Below are positions 10,868 to 21,244 of a stretch of DNA of 64,000 nucleotides, piece by piece. The DNA is from Hyposmocoma kahamanoa (taxonomy: Eukaryota; Arthropoda; Insecta; Lepidoptera; Cosmopterigidae). The position numbers were made by a program, and so were the translations under genes. The DNA lies in contig NW_020653713.1 of assembly GCF_003589595.1 (NCBI RefSeq), forward strand, positions 1,708,952-1,772,951, given 5' to 3'. Under the pieces are notes generated by a model, which was given only the letters and a program-made list of their open reading frames with translations, did not search any database and was not told where the DNA came from. Position 1 is the first letter of the stretch, and each line of letters opens with the position of its first letter.

Positions 10868-11062
10868 AACTGCCTCCATGGCCAAACGGTCCTGGGTTCG
10901 ATTCGAAGGCCGGGAGAAATGTGTGTATGTGCCTACATTTATTTCTCTCGTGAGTTTGGGTGTAATTTGTAGTTGTCTATGTGTGTGTCCATGGCACCCG
11001 CGACACAGGGTTTCCCTACTGAGGAGCTGTATTAAGTATGTGCTTGTGTGCGTTGTAAAACA
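10868..11062 (+). repeat. SINE-B, near full length
   Basis: Starts 'ACTGCCTCCATGGCCAAACG'; B box GGTTCGATTCGAAGG at 10894-10908 (the head is shortened by about 30 bp relative to other copies); then 'CTACATTTATTTCTCTCGTG' and the 'TGTGTGTCCATGGCACCCGC' body, ending near 'TGTGCGTTGTAAAA'. Confidence 0.8.
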
Positions 11063-11394
11063 TTATCACTATTGATAGCGTTTTGTTTGGAACATTTGCT
11101 GTAAATGTTCTTGTCTATAGATGAAAGTCGTTGCCTACGAATTATAATAATAATGAGTTTAGGACACTGCTGGTGTCCCAAGTCGGGTAATTCTGGTAGT
11201 TCTGTGTCGATAGCGGACCAAAATACTGCCATTTTGTACGTTTGATATTCTGTTTAAAGTTAAGAGTAATTGTTGTCAGTGGCTGGCGATCGAGCTACTA
11301 TCCAACGTTATAAAATTCTTATAAAATATTTATAAAATTCAAAGGCGAGTCGATGGCATGCCGATGGTGTAGTCTACTAAATATATTTAGTTGA

Positions 11395-11745
11395 TGCCGT
11401 GGTAGCCTAATGCTGTAATTGTGTTGCAAAAACGAGCGGTTTCTAGGTTTCTCTCAGAGAAAAGTTTAAGGAGACTGGTATCATAACTGTGGCATCGCAG
11501 TACCTTTCCTCAAATACTGTCTTTCAAGCAGAGGGTCGCGGGTTCGAATCCGGGCTCACACCTCTGAGTTTCTCGAAATGTATGTGTACGTTGAAGAAGG
11601 TTCACAACCCTCGAAAAAGGTGTGAAGTCCCCAACTCGCCTTGGGCCAGCGTGGCGGACTATGGCCTAAACCCCCGTCTGAAAGGAGACCCGTGCCCAGC
11701 AATGGGACATATAGATGGGTTGATGATGATGATTTAGTTGGAAGA
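11395..11745 (+). repeat. SINE-C with a 100-bp LINE insert in its head
   Basis: The head 'TGCCGTGGTAGCCTAATG' (11395-11412) and the remainder from 'TCAAGCAGAGGGTCGCGGG' (11514 on) belong to one SINE-C, with B box GGTTCGAATCCGG and tail TGATGATGATGATT. In between lies a segment copied from the LINE at 10688-10788 in the opposite orientation. Confidence 0.7.
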
Positions 11746-11749
11746 CTAA

Positions 11750-11863
11750 ATTGCTGATTCCATGGTAGGTTTTAGTAAGGCAAATCGATCATTATTGATT
11801 GAATGAATGCCATCATTGCCATTCCACTGACATTCTATCAACTGCCATTGCAACTACATTTTT
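11750..11863. other. No recognised feature
   Basis: Short unassigned spacer between SINE-C and MITE-F. Confidence 0.4.
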
Positions 11864-12296
11864 AACCGACTTCAAAAAAGGAGGAGGTTCTCAATTCGAC
11901 TGTACGTCCTTTTTTTTGTATGTATGTTACGCGATAACTCCGGTATTTGTGAACCGATTTTCATGATTCTTTTTTTGTTGGAAAGGGGGTACTTCCATAG
12001 TGTCCCATTTCATTTTGAAGAAAACCATCCCCCTCGAAGGGTGGCTGTTCACGCATGAAGATTCATTTTCATAAATAGCGCCTAACATTAATTTAGGAGC
12101 AATTACTTTAATGGTTGATTTTGCTATTTCTCCAATTCAAGGCGTTTTTCCCTCAATATACTTTGAGTAGTGAGAACCGATTTTTATTATTTCCAGTGTC
12201 AAGTCCTGTATAGTCGCGAACTAGGGGATATTTCAATAAAACTTAGCAAATAGACGTAATACTTACTTTTGAGGTCGGTTTTTTTAGTACTTTGTA
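11864..12296 (+). mobile_element. MITE-F copy, about 430 bp
   Basis: Starts AACCGACTTCAAAAAAGGAG and ends GAGGTCGGTTTTTTTAGTAC. It contains all internal blocks of the long form, including 'AAAATGTGCCCATTTC'-type variants and 'GACTATACAGG' in reverse. The end is followed by the short palindrome AGTAC-TTT-GTACT shared with the copies at 17890, 43005 and 56670. Confidence 0.75.
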
Positions 12297-12379
12297 CTAA
12301 GATTTTAGCAGAGTAACAAGTATTATCATAATTGCAAAATAATCTCAGTTCTTCTTCTTCTTCTTATCTTATCGATGAC

Positions 12380-12960
12380 ATACATTGTACTATACTGGCC
12401 CAGAACTCAACCACGCCAACCGCGACACTAGCAGCAGTTTTAAATCCTCAAGCATGCAGGTGTTAGGGCACGCAGGGTACGATATGAGGTGGGCTATCGT
12501 TTGAGTCGCACCGCATAAGCAGTCCAGGTTAGAATCATCCGAAACCTCCCCACCTAAACAAATTGACTTTGCTCCGACCAACTTGAGTTCGAAGCCTTAT
12601 CAAAGACGTTCAAATCGGCCACGGCAATTAGTGTCCAGGAGGAAGACTCTCAGAAGACGGCACACACGTAGATGGTAATCTTTCGGGCCAAAGGTTGCAC
12701 ATCGCCTGAGCCGGCTCAGTGCTCAGACGATCGTCACATTTGACAAAACTTTTCCAGCTCCTCAGTCTCTATTGCACTGTGAAGTGATCGTGCATAGGGT
12801 GCCGAGTGTCGATGGCCATTGTTGTCTATTCGCAAGATGCCGCTACATTATACCAGCTAGTGTGTACAGCAATCTTACCGGTGTCGGCTTAAGACAGCCA
12901 GTTATGATCCGGCAAGTCTCATTGAAGGCCACTAATTTTGCATAGTTAGAAAGGCACCAA
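12380..12960 (-). pseudogene. LINE ORF2 C-terminus with CCHC-like motif
   Basis: The minus-strand frame at 12581-12390 reads LDCLCGATQTIAHLISYPAC, the 'C.CG..QT..HL..CP.C' motif that closes many jockey- and R1-like LINE proteins after the reverse transcriptase; one cysteine is replaced (CP to YP). It then continues LEDLKLLL. Upstream on the minus strand (12582-12960), readable stretches such as RRIDNNGHRHSAPYARSLHS and FDKASNSSWSEQ alternate between frames, so the gene is decayed by stops and frameshifts. No start and no catalytic domain remain. Confidence 0.55.
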
Positions 12961-13425
12961 ACAGGGCATTATTATTCGCCAGTAAAAAAGGATAGTGCCA
13001 GCCCAGTAGTATGTATGACCTGTGGCGAAGCTTCCCACTTGGTCCCCACACATAATCTCAGTAAAGTTTTAATAATAATGACCATTGGTTTCAAGAAAAT
13101 TAGGTCTCGGGGCCCAGGTATGTTTACCTAGGCGCGCGTTGATAGTTTCCAGACCATTCTGCGCAAGCGAATGGCTTCAGTGATGCAGCGCGTGCGGGAC
13201 TACACAAGCAGTCTCCTCAACACCATTTTGGAGCGGACGAGTTTTTCTACATGTCGGTTTCATCATGATGTTTCCTTCGGCGTCAACGAGAAGTTTTGCT
13301 TACTTTATAGTATAATATAATGTCTTACGGGATTCTTATGTGGGGTAAAGCGGCGAAGATACAAACCTTCTTGTACTGTACAATCGACCGAGTCGTTCTG
13401 TGTACCGTTTAGAGTCTCAAGATCA
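12961..13425. other. Possible decayed element, not assigned
   Basis: Moderate GC and frame stretches such as 'RKRMASVMQRVRDYTSSLLN' (near 13155-13215, plus strand) suggest old element coding sequence, but I recognise no family. Confidence 0.3.
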
Positions 13426-13429
13426 CGAG

Positions 13430-13690
13430 ATCGTGGCATCACAGTACCTTTAATCAAATATTTTGTATGCCCGTAAAAATATACTTTTTCATGGAAGAAG
13501 ACATCCATGATATTAACCTTAGAACCAAGTCCAAACTCTTGGTACGACGATTTCGGTTAACTAAGGTAAATTATTCTTTTATGGGTAAGATTCTGGAGCA
13601 TATATTAAAGTTATCATTTCCTAGGTTTAAAACTTACATTACAAAATTGAAGACTACTAGTTAGATAAAGATGTATGGAAACAAACACAA
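13430..13690 (+). pseudogene. CR1-like LINE ORF2 C-terminus, best copy
   Basis: The frame starting at 13467 is open for 65 codons and includes DINLRTKSKLLVRRFRLTKV, a short 'NYSFMGK' stretch, and 'LKLSFPRFKTYITKLKTTS'. The family normally has an extra segment between 'SFMG' and 'LKLSFP', and about 20 nt seem deleted here ('ATGGGTAAGATTCTGGAG'). Similar minus-strand copies lie at 10270-10790 and 32440-32890. The tail merges into unassigned sequence after 'GATGTATGGAAACAAACACA'. There is no catalytic part, so it is a dead 5'-truncated fragment. Confidence 0.55.
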
Positions 13691-13694
13691 AGAT

Positions 13695-14120
13695 TCAAAG
13701 TGTACCTGTGCCACAGCACACAAGTTTATGGGACTAGGTGGGATTAAACCAGTTTATTTTTAATGGTAGCTTAAACAAATGACATTTTCAAGTGGAAAAT
13801 TTTACCTGCATAGGTATTATTTGACTTTGCTACTAAACATTTACAAGTCACAATAGGTACGTGTCTCTAAGTTAAAAAGCACCCGTTCTCCCACCAGGCT
13901 GTCACTGCTCCCACTCATTATTCATCTTTCATCGCAATTAAAACAAAATCTTACCTAAACAGAAATAAATTGAACAACCAAACTTGATTGACTTAAAAAC
14001 TTTTAACGAGGGTTATCGTTTTTTAACTTCCCTAAAAAAATATTAGTTACACGTGATTTCAATTTCGTTCGAGGACATTTTCTTTTCATCAAAATTTTAC
14101 CAACTTAACAGTATAAATAC
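13695..14120. other. No recognised feature
   Basis: AT-rich and unassigned. Confidence 0.5.
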
Positions 14121-14124
14121 TGCC

Positions 14125-15078
14125 TCTGTGGTCGAACGGTTACCATGTTGGACTGCCACGCAGAGGTCCTGGTTTCGATTCGAAATATTTGTATGGCCTA
14201 CATTTACTTCTCTCTTGACTTTGGGTGTAATTTCGATGTCTTACTTTCTCAAACTCGTATCTTATAATAATAATACTAATAATAAAATCTCTTTATTGCC
14301 TCCAATGTAAACAGAACTTGAACAAAAAAAACGATAATAAATAAAACTTAAATGGCAAATAAACTTATATTAAATGACGTAATAAACAGGAGGCAAAAGG
14401 AGATGTCTCAGCTGATGCTGCGCCTGTTGATGACAGTTGCAGCGCTGGTTTTCAGTCACCCCCTTCTTCCTTAGATGGAATGCGGGATAATAGTATCGAG
14501 GACAGGGCTATTATGTATCAATTTAAATCTAACATTACGAACATAATTATACATACGTACTTTCTTTGATATTAGTAATAAAATCAGTCAATAAATTTCA
14601 TAAAAAATAAAGAAAATAAAGAAAAAACAAGCGAAATATAATAAAATCAGGTTAGGTAATCCTATTGCTATTCCAGGCATATGTGTGACTGTGTGTGTGT
14701 GTGTGTGTGTGTATGTGTGTGGTGTGTGGGGGTGTCTGTATCTCTGTGTATGTAATCTAAGGGAAGAAATCCTTATAAAAAGTGATTATTCAGAAGAGGG
14801 TAAAACTGTCTATTTATTTTAAATTTCTCATCAAGGGGGTTAATTTGGATGGATTACTTTAAGAATAGATAAAAGCTAGTGTGTGAATGTGCAGGAAAGG
14901 TGATGTGAAGTCAGCGAGCAACATTTGTATATACAGTTTATATTTTGTATTTCAGTAACTTTGTGCTTTAAGATACGAGTTTGAAACGACGACTTGTGAT
15001 TATCTACCTGTGTGTGTGTTCATGGCAACCGCGATACAGGGTTTATTGCGGGGCTTTTAGTGTGTGCGTTAAAAAAAT
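14125..15078 (+). repeat. SINE-B split by a 0.76-kb insertion
   Basis: The 5' half (ACTGCCTCTGTGGTCGAACG ... TTGGGTGTAATT, 14121-14232) and the 3' half (GTGATTATCTACCTGTGTGTG ... GGGTTTATTGCGGGG, 14996-15056) are consecutive parts of one SINE-B. Everything between them was inserted later. Confidence 0.7.
14249..14984 (-). mobile_element. LINE 3' end framed by a 16-bp inverted repeat
   Basis: The 16-mer TCAAACTCGTATCTTA (14249-14264) recurs as its exact complement at 14969-14984. Directly inside the left arm is a TAATAATAATACTAATAATAA tract, then AAATCTCTTTATTGCC, which is the usual appearance of a LINE 3' tail read backwards. A (GT)n tract lies at 14691-14712. Short blocks ('GCGCTGGTTTTCAGTCA') are shared with 40300-40320. 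No open reading frame is left. Confidence 0.5.
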
Positions 15079-15079
15079 A

Positions 15080-15447
15080 ACAGTATTGATTATTAGACAG
15101 TCGTAAAGAATCTATTTACTCAAAAAAAAATTGATATAACCATGACACTGACTTATTCTTGAACAAAACAGCGCTCTTGTTATTTTTATGTCGAGGTACA
15201 TTTGAAAGCGCCTTAAATAGGAATTAAAAAGGATTTATAAATTAATTACAATATCCCAGGCTTGGCGTAATAATAGCTACATATGTAAAATGACAACTCT
15301 TTGCAAGATTCTACGAACGAAATAGTTGACACTTGCTCGTAAACAGTATGATTGCATGGTGGCTAACTTGACTATAATGCCTCAAATAAAACCGTCGGGC
15401 CTTTTTCTTCTCATTACAGTCATGGTCGGTAAAGAGTTTTTTTATTT
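15080..15447. other. No recognised feature
   Basis: AT-rich and unassigned. Confidence 0.5.
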
Positions 15448-15455
15448 GTAGCACG

Positions 15456-15725
15456 CATTGACTTAAAAATAAATGGACGACGGGTCTAATACAAAAACCA
15501 CGAAAAAAATGTCCCAAGTCAACCTATTTAAACGTAGTGACATGTAAAGGAATATGAAAAAGCTAAAACGTTGAATTTAAATTGTAATGTCATCGCAGTA
15601 CTGTCTAATTTTGTCGAACAAACGAAGACTAAAGCGTGAATCACGCTCTGTATACGATTTTAACGCCGTATAAGTTCGGACACTTTTTAGCGCGGACCCG
15701 ACGTCCATATAATTGTAAGTCAATG
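15456..15725 (-). mobile_element. CATTGAC-family MITE, copy 2 (270 bp)
   Basis: Same ends as copy 1, with one change in the left TIR (CTTAAAAAT). Flanked by exact 8-bp duplications GTAGCACG (15448-15455 and 15726-15733). A 16-bp internal stretch present in copy 1 ('GCTTGCTTCGCTGTCAG' region) is missing. Confidence 0.85.
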
Positions 15726-15889
15726 GTAGCACGACATATTTCCTTCATAGGTCAGGTACAAGAGGTTACTTAAGTTCAAAATTAAAACATTCGCTTAAAA
15801 TGTTCTCTGAACAGAAATTTAATTAGCAAAACAGCCACATACTACTTAAGTACTTATTCTGTATGCTTTCGTAATTACCATATACGTGA

Positions 15890-16185
15890 TTCATACTACT
15901 AACAAGTTAAACAAAAGTATCTCCCTCTATGACAAGACTGCGAGAGAGAATAAGGTGGCAATAGCTAAATGGTTATTATCACTTAATTATGATGAGACAT
16001 TATTAGACACATCACATATATGCGCGCGCGCTTTAACTATTTATGTAGCAGTTTTAACCTTACCACAGAGCTTTTGTTTTTGTTTCCTGGATTCAAATTT
16101 GTTCCACAAAGGGAGACTTGACCGTGTGTGGTTGTCAACGGTGACCATGGGTGATTTAAATCCGGGAAACTAGTTTCATTTCCTA
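15890..16185 (+). pseudogene. LINE ORF2 C-terminal scrap plus hairpin-family end
   Basis: The frame from 15886 gives NKSISLYDKTARENKVAIAK followed by WLLSLNYDETLLDT. The last part matches the 'W L....Y.ETE.LL' protein end also seen at 28500-28568 (WLKGKIYNETEGLL) and 55100-54920 (WLKNLSYDETENLL), so it is the extreme end of one LINE family. From about 16130 the text (GTCAACGGTGACCATGGG ... GGGAAACTAGTTTCATTTCC) is one half of the palindromic family at 22312-22480. Confidence 0.45.
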
Positions 16186-16328
16186 AAATTACTTATAAAA
16201 ACCTTTAGTGGTCTAGTCTTGCTTTTCGGTATCAACACAATATTTCAAACTTTTTTGACATAAAAGTCTATATAAGTTTTTCTAAACGATTTTTTAAGCG
16301 TCAAACTAAAAAGCGTTTTGTGAAAAGC
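16186..16328. other. Unassigned spacer
   Basis: Nothing recognised. Confidence 0.4.
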
Positions 16329-16329
16329 G

Positions 16330-16404
16330 TCTAAAAAGCACTGTTATGGGCAGGCGTGTAGCTTACCATCAGGCACACGACTTGTTCGTCCCGTTACTTA
16401 ATGT

Positions 16405-16435
<31 letters not shown>
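16330..16435 (+). repeat. SINE-A 3' end with 28-A tail
   Basis: Reads 'CACTGTTATGGGCAGGCGTG' and 'CGACTTGTTCGTCCCGTTAC', then an uninterrupted run of 28 A (16408-16435). The long clean poly(A) shows that SINE-A is retroposed and that this copy is young or that the tail has re-expanded. Confidence 0.8.
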
Positions 16436-16439
<4 letters not shown>

Positions 16440-16734
16440 CAACGTTCAAACGTTTAAAAAATAGGCAGTTTTTCCCATCTCTAATTATGATTTTGGTGAA
16501 ATATCCTTAAACAATCCTTTTATTTATACATCTCTGCGACTGCTATCCAATTTCAAATGCACACAGCTTATGCAAAGAAAAAAAATATAATTACACATAG
16601 CTGATTAAAATAATATGAAGTATAATATGAAATAAGGGAATTAACGGATGAATTATGAATTAATAATATTATCAAATAATCAAATAAAGGCCATGGCATC
16701 AGAAACCCGAAAAACTTGTGTTTTTTTTATTTCA

Positions 16735-16932
16735 CTCAGAGCTTTCAATCACAAAGAGGGTGACAGGTGCAGTGGCAATGACCTGTCACCTTGCGAAATA
16801 AACCAGAATGCAGCAATGTTCAAAACCAGAATGCAGCAATGCTCATTTTACTGTTTAACGGCAGAAATAGGTAAGGTGGCAGTACTTCCCTGGACGAACT
16901 CTTTAACAAGGAGCTCTCCAGCTGCTAAAATA
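16735..16932 (-). repeat. SINE-A, 5' half with internal rearrangement
   Basis: The minus strand runs 'AGCTGGAGAGCTCCTTGTTA' ... 'TACCTATTTCTGCCG' ... 'CAGAGCTT'. The phrase 'AACCAGAATGCAGCAATG' is duplicated in tandem (16802-16843), and the middle of the SINE is partly deleted. Confidence 0.65.
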
Positions 16933-16934
16933 TA

Positions 16935-17612
16935 AGATATGTTGTGATCTAAGGCTTATTTTTTGGAGTGGTCAGCAAAATCAATACTATGAGTAAAACA
17001 ATACGTATTTAAGTTATGAATTTGAATATTGCTGTTTGATCATTGCATAAATTAATGGTTACTATTAATTTAATATATTATTACTTATAATAAAGCCTGT
17101 AGGCTATTTATTTAAGTAGGACGTGGCCTGGCTTTGGGAAGAACTTTGTAATAATAGTGTTATTTACTGAAAAAAATGGAGGACTTATTAATAAATATTA
17201 CGACGTTATTAGTAAAATAATTTAAGGACACGTCAAAAACAAGAAAGGAAAGACGAATGGGTTTAGTAACAGAGAAAAGTTGATAAATGTATATAAAGGG
17301 AGTGAACAAGGAGATGACGTGTGATAGAGACGAATGGAACAAAAAATATGCTGCGCCAACACCAAATAATGGTATGAGGGCACGAAGATGATTAGTTTAC
17401 AGACAGATACATCAAAAGAACTATTCACACAGTAAATAGTGTCTGTTCTTGTATATAATTTAGTATTGTTAAGTATGTAAGATCATTGATTGCCTAATAT
17501 TTAATAATGGTTATCATGGCTTAGTAAATTATTTTTATTTTTAGTTTTGTATAATTGTTATTTATGTCAATGTGATTCTTATGCGTATGTATACACGTCA
17601 CTTTTTTGATCC
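16935..17612. other. No recognised feature
   Basis: AT-rich and unassigned; short frames near 17160-17430 have no motif. Confidence 0.5.
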
Positions 17613-17614
17613 GA

Positions 17615-17905
17615 ATTTTCATAAAATGAGGAGGTTCTTACTTCGAAAGTACTTTTATTTTTATATGTGATAACTCTGGCATAATTTGTGAACCAATTTT
17701 GATGATTCTTTTTTGTTGGAAAGAGGGTACCTTAGTATTTGTCTGATTTAAATTTGAAGAAAATATACCACCTTTAACGGTGGAAAACTAGTTGATGGAC
17801 GCGGTTTCGCTCACTAATCGGTAACCGATTTCAAAAAAACTTGGCAAACAAATGTAATTCCACGTACTTTTAGGACGGTTTTTTTAGTACTCTACACTAA
17901 TATTA
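17615..17905 (+). mobile_element. MITE-F copy, short variant
   Basis: From 'AAATGAGGAGGTTCTTACTT' through 'GATTCTTTTTTGTTGGAAAG' to 'GACGGTTTTTTTAGTAC'. It lacks the central 'CAAAGTATATTG' block and carries the 'GGTTTCGCTCACT' and 'GGTAACCGATTTCA' block seen at 48625-48920. The left TIR is eroded. Confidence 0.65.
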
Positions 17906-17909
17906 TTTT

Positions 17910-18284
17910 AATTTAGATTGAAATTGTGTTGCTCGTTCAATTAGTTAAAAAAAAAGGTCCATAAAGCAGTAATAAATAAGACAATCTATATCATGGCGCC
18001 TGTTTGCATTAGCAGTTTTATATCGTAAGAAACCAAAAAATGCTTTTGAATACACTGTATGGTATAATAAATAAGTGGCGCTCCGATAACAATTATTATG
18101 ATTTGTAGAGGTTCTTGATAGGGAGAAAGAGAGACTTAACAGTAATTGCCTTAAAAATACACCGTTGTGCTCGTGCAGTCTTGCTGTTTTGCAGCAACAC
18201 CACGTTAAAGTAACAAAATGTATTGAATAATTTGTGTCACTTTTCAATATCATTAATTACAAATAAAAAATCATACATAACATA
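17910..18284. other. No recognised feature
   Basis: A 102-codon minus-strand frame (18253-17945) has no recognisable domain and unremarkable composition; I do not call it a gene. Confidence 0.4.
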
Positions 18285-18285
18285 T

Positions 18286-18336
<51 letters not shown>

Positions 18337-19056
18337 ACACTTTGTTGCTCACACACAAGAAGAAGAACAGTACATAAACAACTTAAAACTAATGTGGGCA
18401 AAGGCGGTCTTCGCTAAGAGCGATCTCTTCCAGACAGCCTTACAGTTAGAGGAAAGCTAATCGGAGCGGGAGACGTAGTGTGCCAATTTTACAAATATAA
18501 AAATAAAAATATAAAAAAAAAATTGTATAAATTTAAAAAAAAATACAAAAAAAAAATTAAATAAAGACACATAGTAATTTATAAAATATTAAAAAAAATA
18601 ATGATATATTATACCTACGTAGATATATGTATATATAAATATACCTAAATAAACTTATGCTTCCTAATACACACGTTGCAGACTAGGACTGTGATAAAAG
18701 ATATTTACGCAATCCGATTTTGAAAATGGGTAGCGGCTTAGAATGTCGGACTTCAAATGGGAGATCGTTCCACAATTTTGCAGCCTTAATCGTAAAGGAA
18801 TTTTCGTAATACTCAGAGCGAGTGAAAGGAGGCTTCAGTAGGTTATCCATTTTAGACCTTAGTTCACGGTTGTGATCATCCCCGAGGAAGCGAAAACGAA
18901 CCTTAAGATATGGCGGAGTACGAGGGTCGTAAAGAACATTATAAAGAAAGCTGAGAACGTGCTCCTCACGCTCATAAGGTACCTGGCTGAGTGAAGAAAC
19001 AAATTTCTTACAGATTACAGCAGAAGATTCATTAAGAAAACCAAAAACAAACACAT
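18285..19056 (-). mobile_element. LINE 3' end with (GATA)n tail
   Basis: Minus-strand element: a protein C-terminus (19054-18683), then a roughly 350-bp A/T-rich 3' UTR, then a tail of about 12 ATCT units (18287-18335 on the plus strand). LINEs that end in microsatellite tails typically reverse-transcribe the terminal repeat, which explains the clean array. Confidence 0.65.
18683..19054 (-). pseudogene. LINE reverse-transcriptase C-terminal fragment
   Basis: An open frame of 123 codons ends KAAKLWNDLPFEVRHSKPLP followed by IFKIGLRKYLLSQS. The 'A..LWN.LP..VR.S..L..FK..L..YLL' stretch is the classic end of CR1/jockey-type LINE ORF2 proteins, downstream of the reverse transcriptase and thumb. 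Nothing of the catalytic domain (no 'ADD') is present. The ATG at 19054 is internal to the original protein, so the element is 5'-truncated. The frame itself is intact, suggesting a fairly young insertion. No function remains. Confidence 0.65.
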
Positions 19057-19099
19057 ACCACCTTGTAACAGGTAGTTTTTACGAATATTTTCCAGGAAT

Positions 19100-19253
19100 A
19101 TTTTGTAGTAATGGAAAACGTTCCTTCCTTACTACAAAATGTCGCTTACAACAATTCAAAATTCGATACATCAACGTTTATGTCGACAGTGGAAATTTGA
19201 AACATTTTGTCGTAAGGTAATTTCGCTTACGATATTTCAAATTTCCACCGTCG
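19100..19253. other. Two adjacent hairpin-forming inverted repeats
   Basis: The first is ATTTTGTAGTAA (19100-19111), pairing perfectly with TTACTACAAAAT (19129-19140). The second, 19184-19253, pairs CGAC.GTGGAAATTTGAAA with TTTCAAATTTCCAC.GTCG and again TCGTAAG with CTTACGA, giving a 70-nt stem-loop with a short bulge. The text between them echoes the second right arm ('TCGCTTACAACAATTCAAA'). Confidence 0.6.
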
Positions 19254-19254
19254 T

Positions 19255-20250
19255 TGAGTTTCAGCATCCTGGACTTTCCTCAGTCGTCGGATCTCAACGT
19301 TCGGATCTCGGTATACATATTTTTTTTGTGTTCCTTTAAACAACAAACGATGATTGAGTAATAAATAGGGCTGGTCATAGACTCTTTTGATTTGCCTTAT
19401 TCCGTTTATATATATATAATTATGTATATATACAGGGTGTACATTTGAGACGGGGCAGCAAGGCCGGTTCTAGAAGACTATCCATGAATTTTGAAGATAT
19501 TTTGATTGGCATTCACTGATTTTGGAAATATGGTACAGTCAGCAAGATGGAGAGAGGGAAGAAGAAAAGGCAATTTTTACAATTTTTTTTATGCCATTCG
19601 ATCCGGTCTCTGTTAAGGATCAATAGTCTCTATTGGAACAACTGAGGTAAGAGTACTCGAAATGTCAGAAATCGCAAAAAACTGTTTAAAAAACATGCAT
19701 TTAGTAGGGACATATTTAGTAATCAGTTATTCTAGGTTAAGGAAACTATATATATATAAATATCAGTACTGTTAATGTCACAATATGTTCTTTTTTGTTA
19801 TTTCTGCAATTGTTGTGATTTTGTACATGTAACATAAATCCTATTTTGTGTATTATTATTTCAATTTTTAAGAATTATTTCTGTTTTAATTGAAAAAAAA
19901 AAAATATTCAAATAAGAATGCTAATCCCGATATGGGTAATCGAGACTGGAAAGCTGATTCTTGAGAAATTAAATCCAAAGCTCTTATCTCATTAATGAAA
20001 TAACAGCTGTGCTGTAAGAAAAATACGACGGTATGGTTTTTTGTTTTTAACTTCAATTTTGGAACTTGAAAATAGGTTAGAATTGCAAATTAAATCTTAG
20101 AAACTCTACAAAATGGTTAATTTAAACGCTTTTGGTGAAAACATTGTTTCTTATTTGGAAGTAATAAAATTAGTACAGCCATTTTTGACACTTGACCAAA
20201 TAATTGACTATATTGTATTAGACAACATCAAATACGTTGCTCTGATCCCA
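19255..20250. other. No firmly recognised feature
   Basis: At 19433 the text ATACAGGGTGTACATTTGAG resembles the terminus of insect DNA elements that begin CAGGGTG, but no matching second end was found. The rest is AT-rich and unassigned. Confidence 0.4.
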
Positions 20251-20254
20251 AAGT

Positions 20255-20405
20255 AAGTACGACGACGGTACCACAAACACCCAGACCCGAGACAACATAC
20301 AAAAGTTCGTTTTCTACACGTCCCGGCCGGGGATCGAACCCGGGACATCAGAGATTGCGACACCACGAAAACCATTGTGCAAACCACTCACCACGGAGGC
20401 CGTCA
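20255..20405 (-). repeat. SINE-D copy
   Basis: The minus strand reads 'TTGACGGCCTCCGTGGTGAG' (tRNA-like A-box region), then a perfect B box GGTTCGATCCCCGGCCGGGA near 20330-20345, then a body ending 'AACGTATTTGATGTTGTC'. A second copy lies at 28885-29105. Confidence 0.75.
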
Positions 20406-20504
20406 ATTATATCTGATGTATCACAAGACTAATAGAGTTCCCCAATCAGAACACTTTGATATCACGTTTATACGCGTGGCGAAACACACTTACAAAAAGT
20501 ACAT

Positions 20505-20745
20505 TTTTTTTTACTTTTTTTTATCACTCAGACCCTTAAATTGCAAAGATATGAGCGGCCCTGCCACTGCGCCCATCACCCTGAAACATAACTTGACAAG
20601 CCCCATGTGCCTGTAATTTTATCAGCACCCTTCAAAACGAAACACAGTAATGACCACATTACTGCTTGGCCACAGAAATAGATGCGGTGGCAGTATTTCT
20701 CTGGACAAACTCCTTTACAACGAGCTCTACTATCATTAAACAGTA
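20505..20745 (-). repeat. SINE-A copy
   Basis: Minus strand: 'GTAGAGCTCGTTGTAAAGGA' ... 'GGGACTTGTCAAGTTATG' ... 'CTTTGCAATTTAAGGGTCTG'. The last 70 bp including the tail are replaced by T/A-rich sequence. Confidence 0.65.
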
Positions 20746-20749
20746 AACA

Positions 20750-21243
20750 CAGGTACGTGCCGTCAATGGATTACTTTAATTAAGAAACAACCGTATAACC
20801 ACATCTACGAGCATGTTCATAAGTTTGGTATTATATATATCAAAGGTACAATGTTCCCTTAGAACCAGTAGTTATTGTTAAGCGAAATCTGTCCAAAATT
20901 AAATTTAATTAAGGAATTATCTGTTCCCAATATTTTGCGGGTCTTCCTCGCCGCTTGCTTGTAAAACGAAATTACTTGACAAATTGTTTGAAACTTGCTC
21001 GCTTATCTCTCTCGCTCGTTGTGGCCAAATTTTTTAAATTAATCTTCTTCTAGTGAGTTATCAGTGTCAGAAGGGAACAAACTAGGCATGTAAAGGCTGA
21101 CTGATTAGATGTAGACCCCGACGGCTTATTTCTGAAACAACATGAACGTTGAAGTCAAAACCGAATGTTTCAGAGTCCTAAAGTAACTGGTAATTGTTGT
21201 CATTGACGTCAAAAACTTGTATATTCTATCAAAATAGAATTAA
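20750..21243. other. No recognised feature
   Basis: AT-rich and unassigned. Confidence 0.5.
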
Positions 21244-21244
21244 T

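Noticed and set aside
19433..19452. ACAGGGTGT-type transposon end
   Set aside because: No matching second terminus or duplication could be found.
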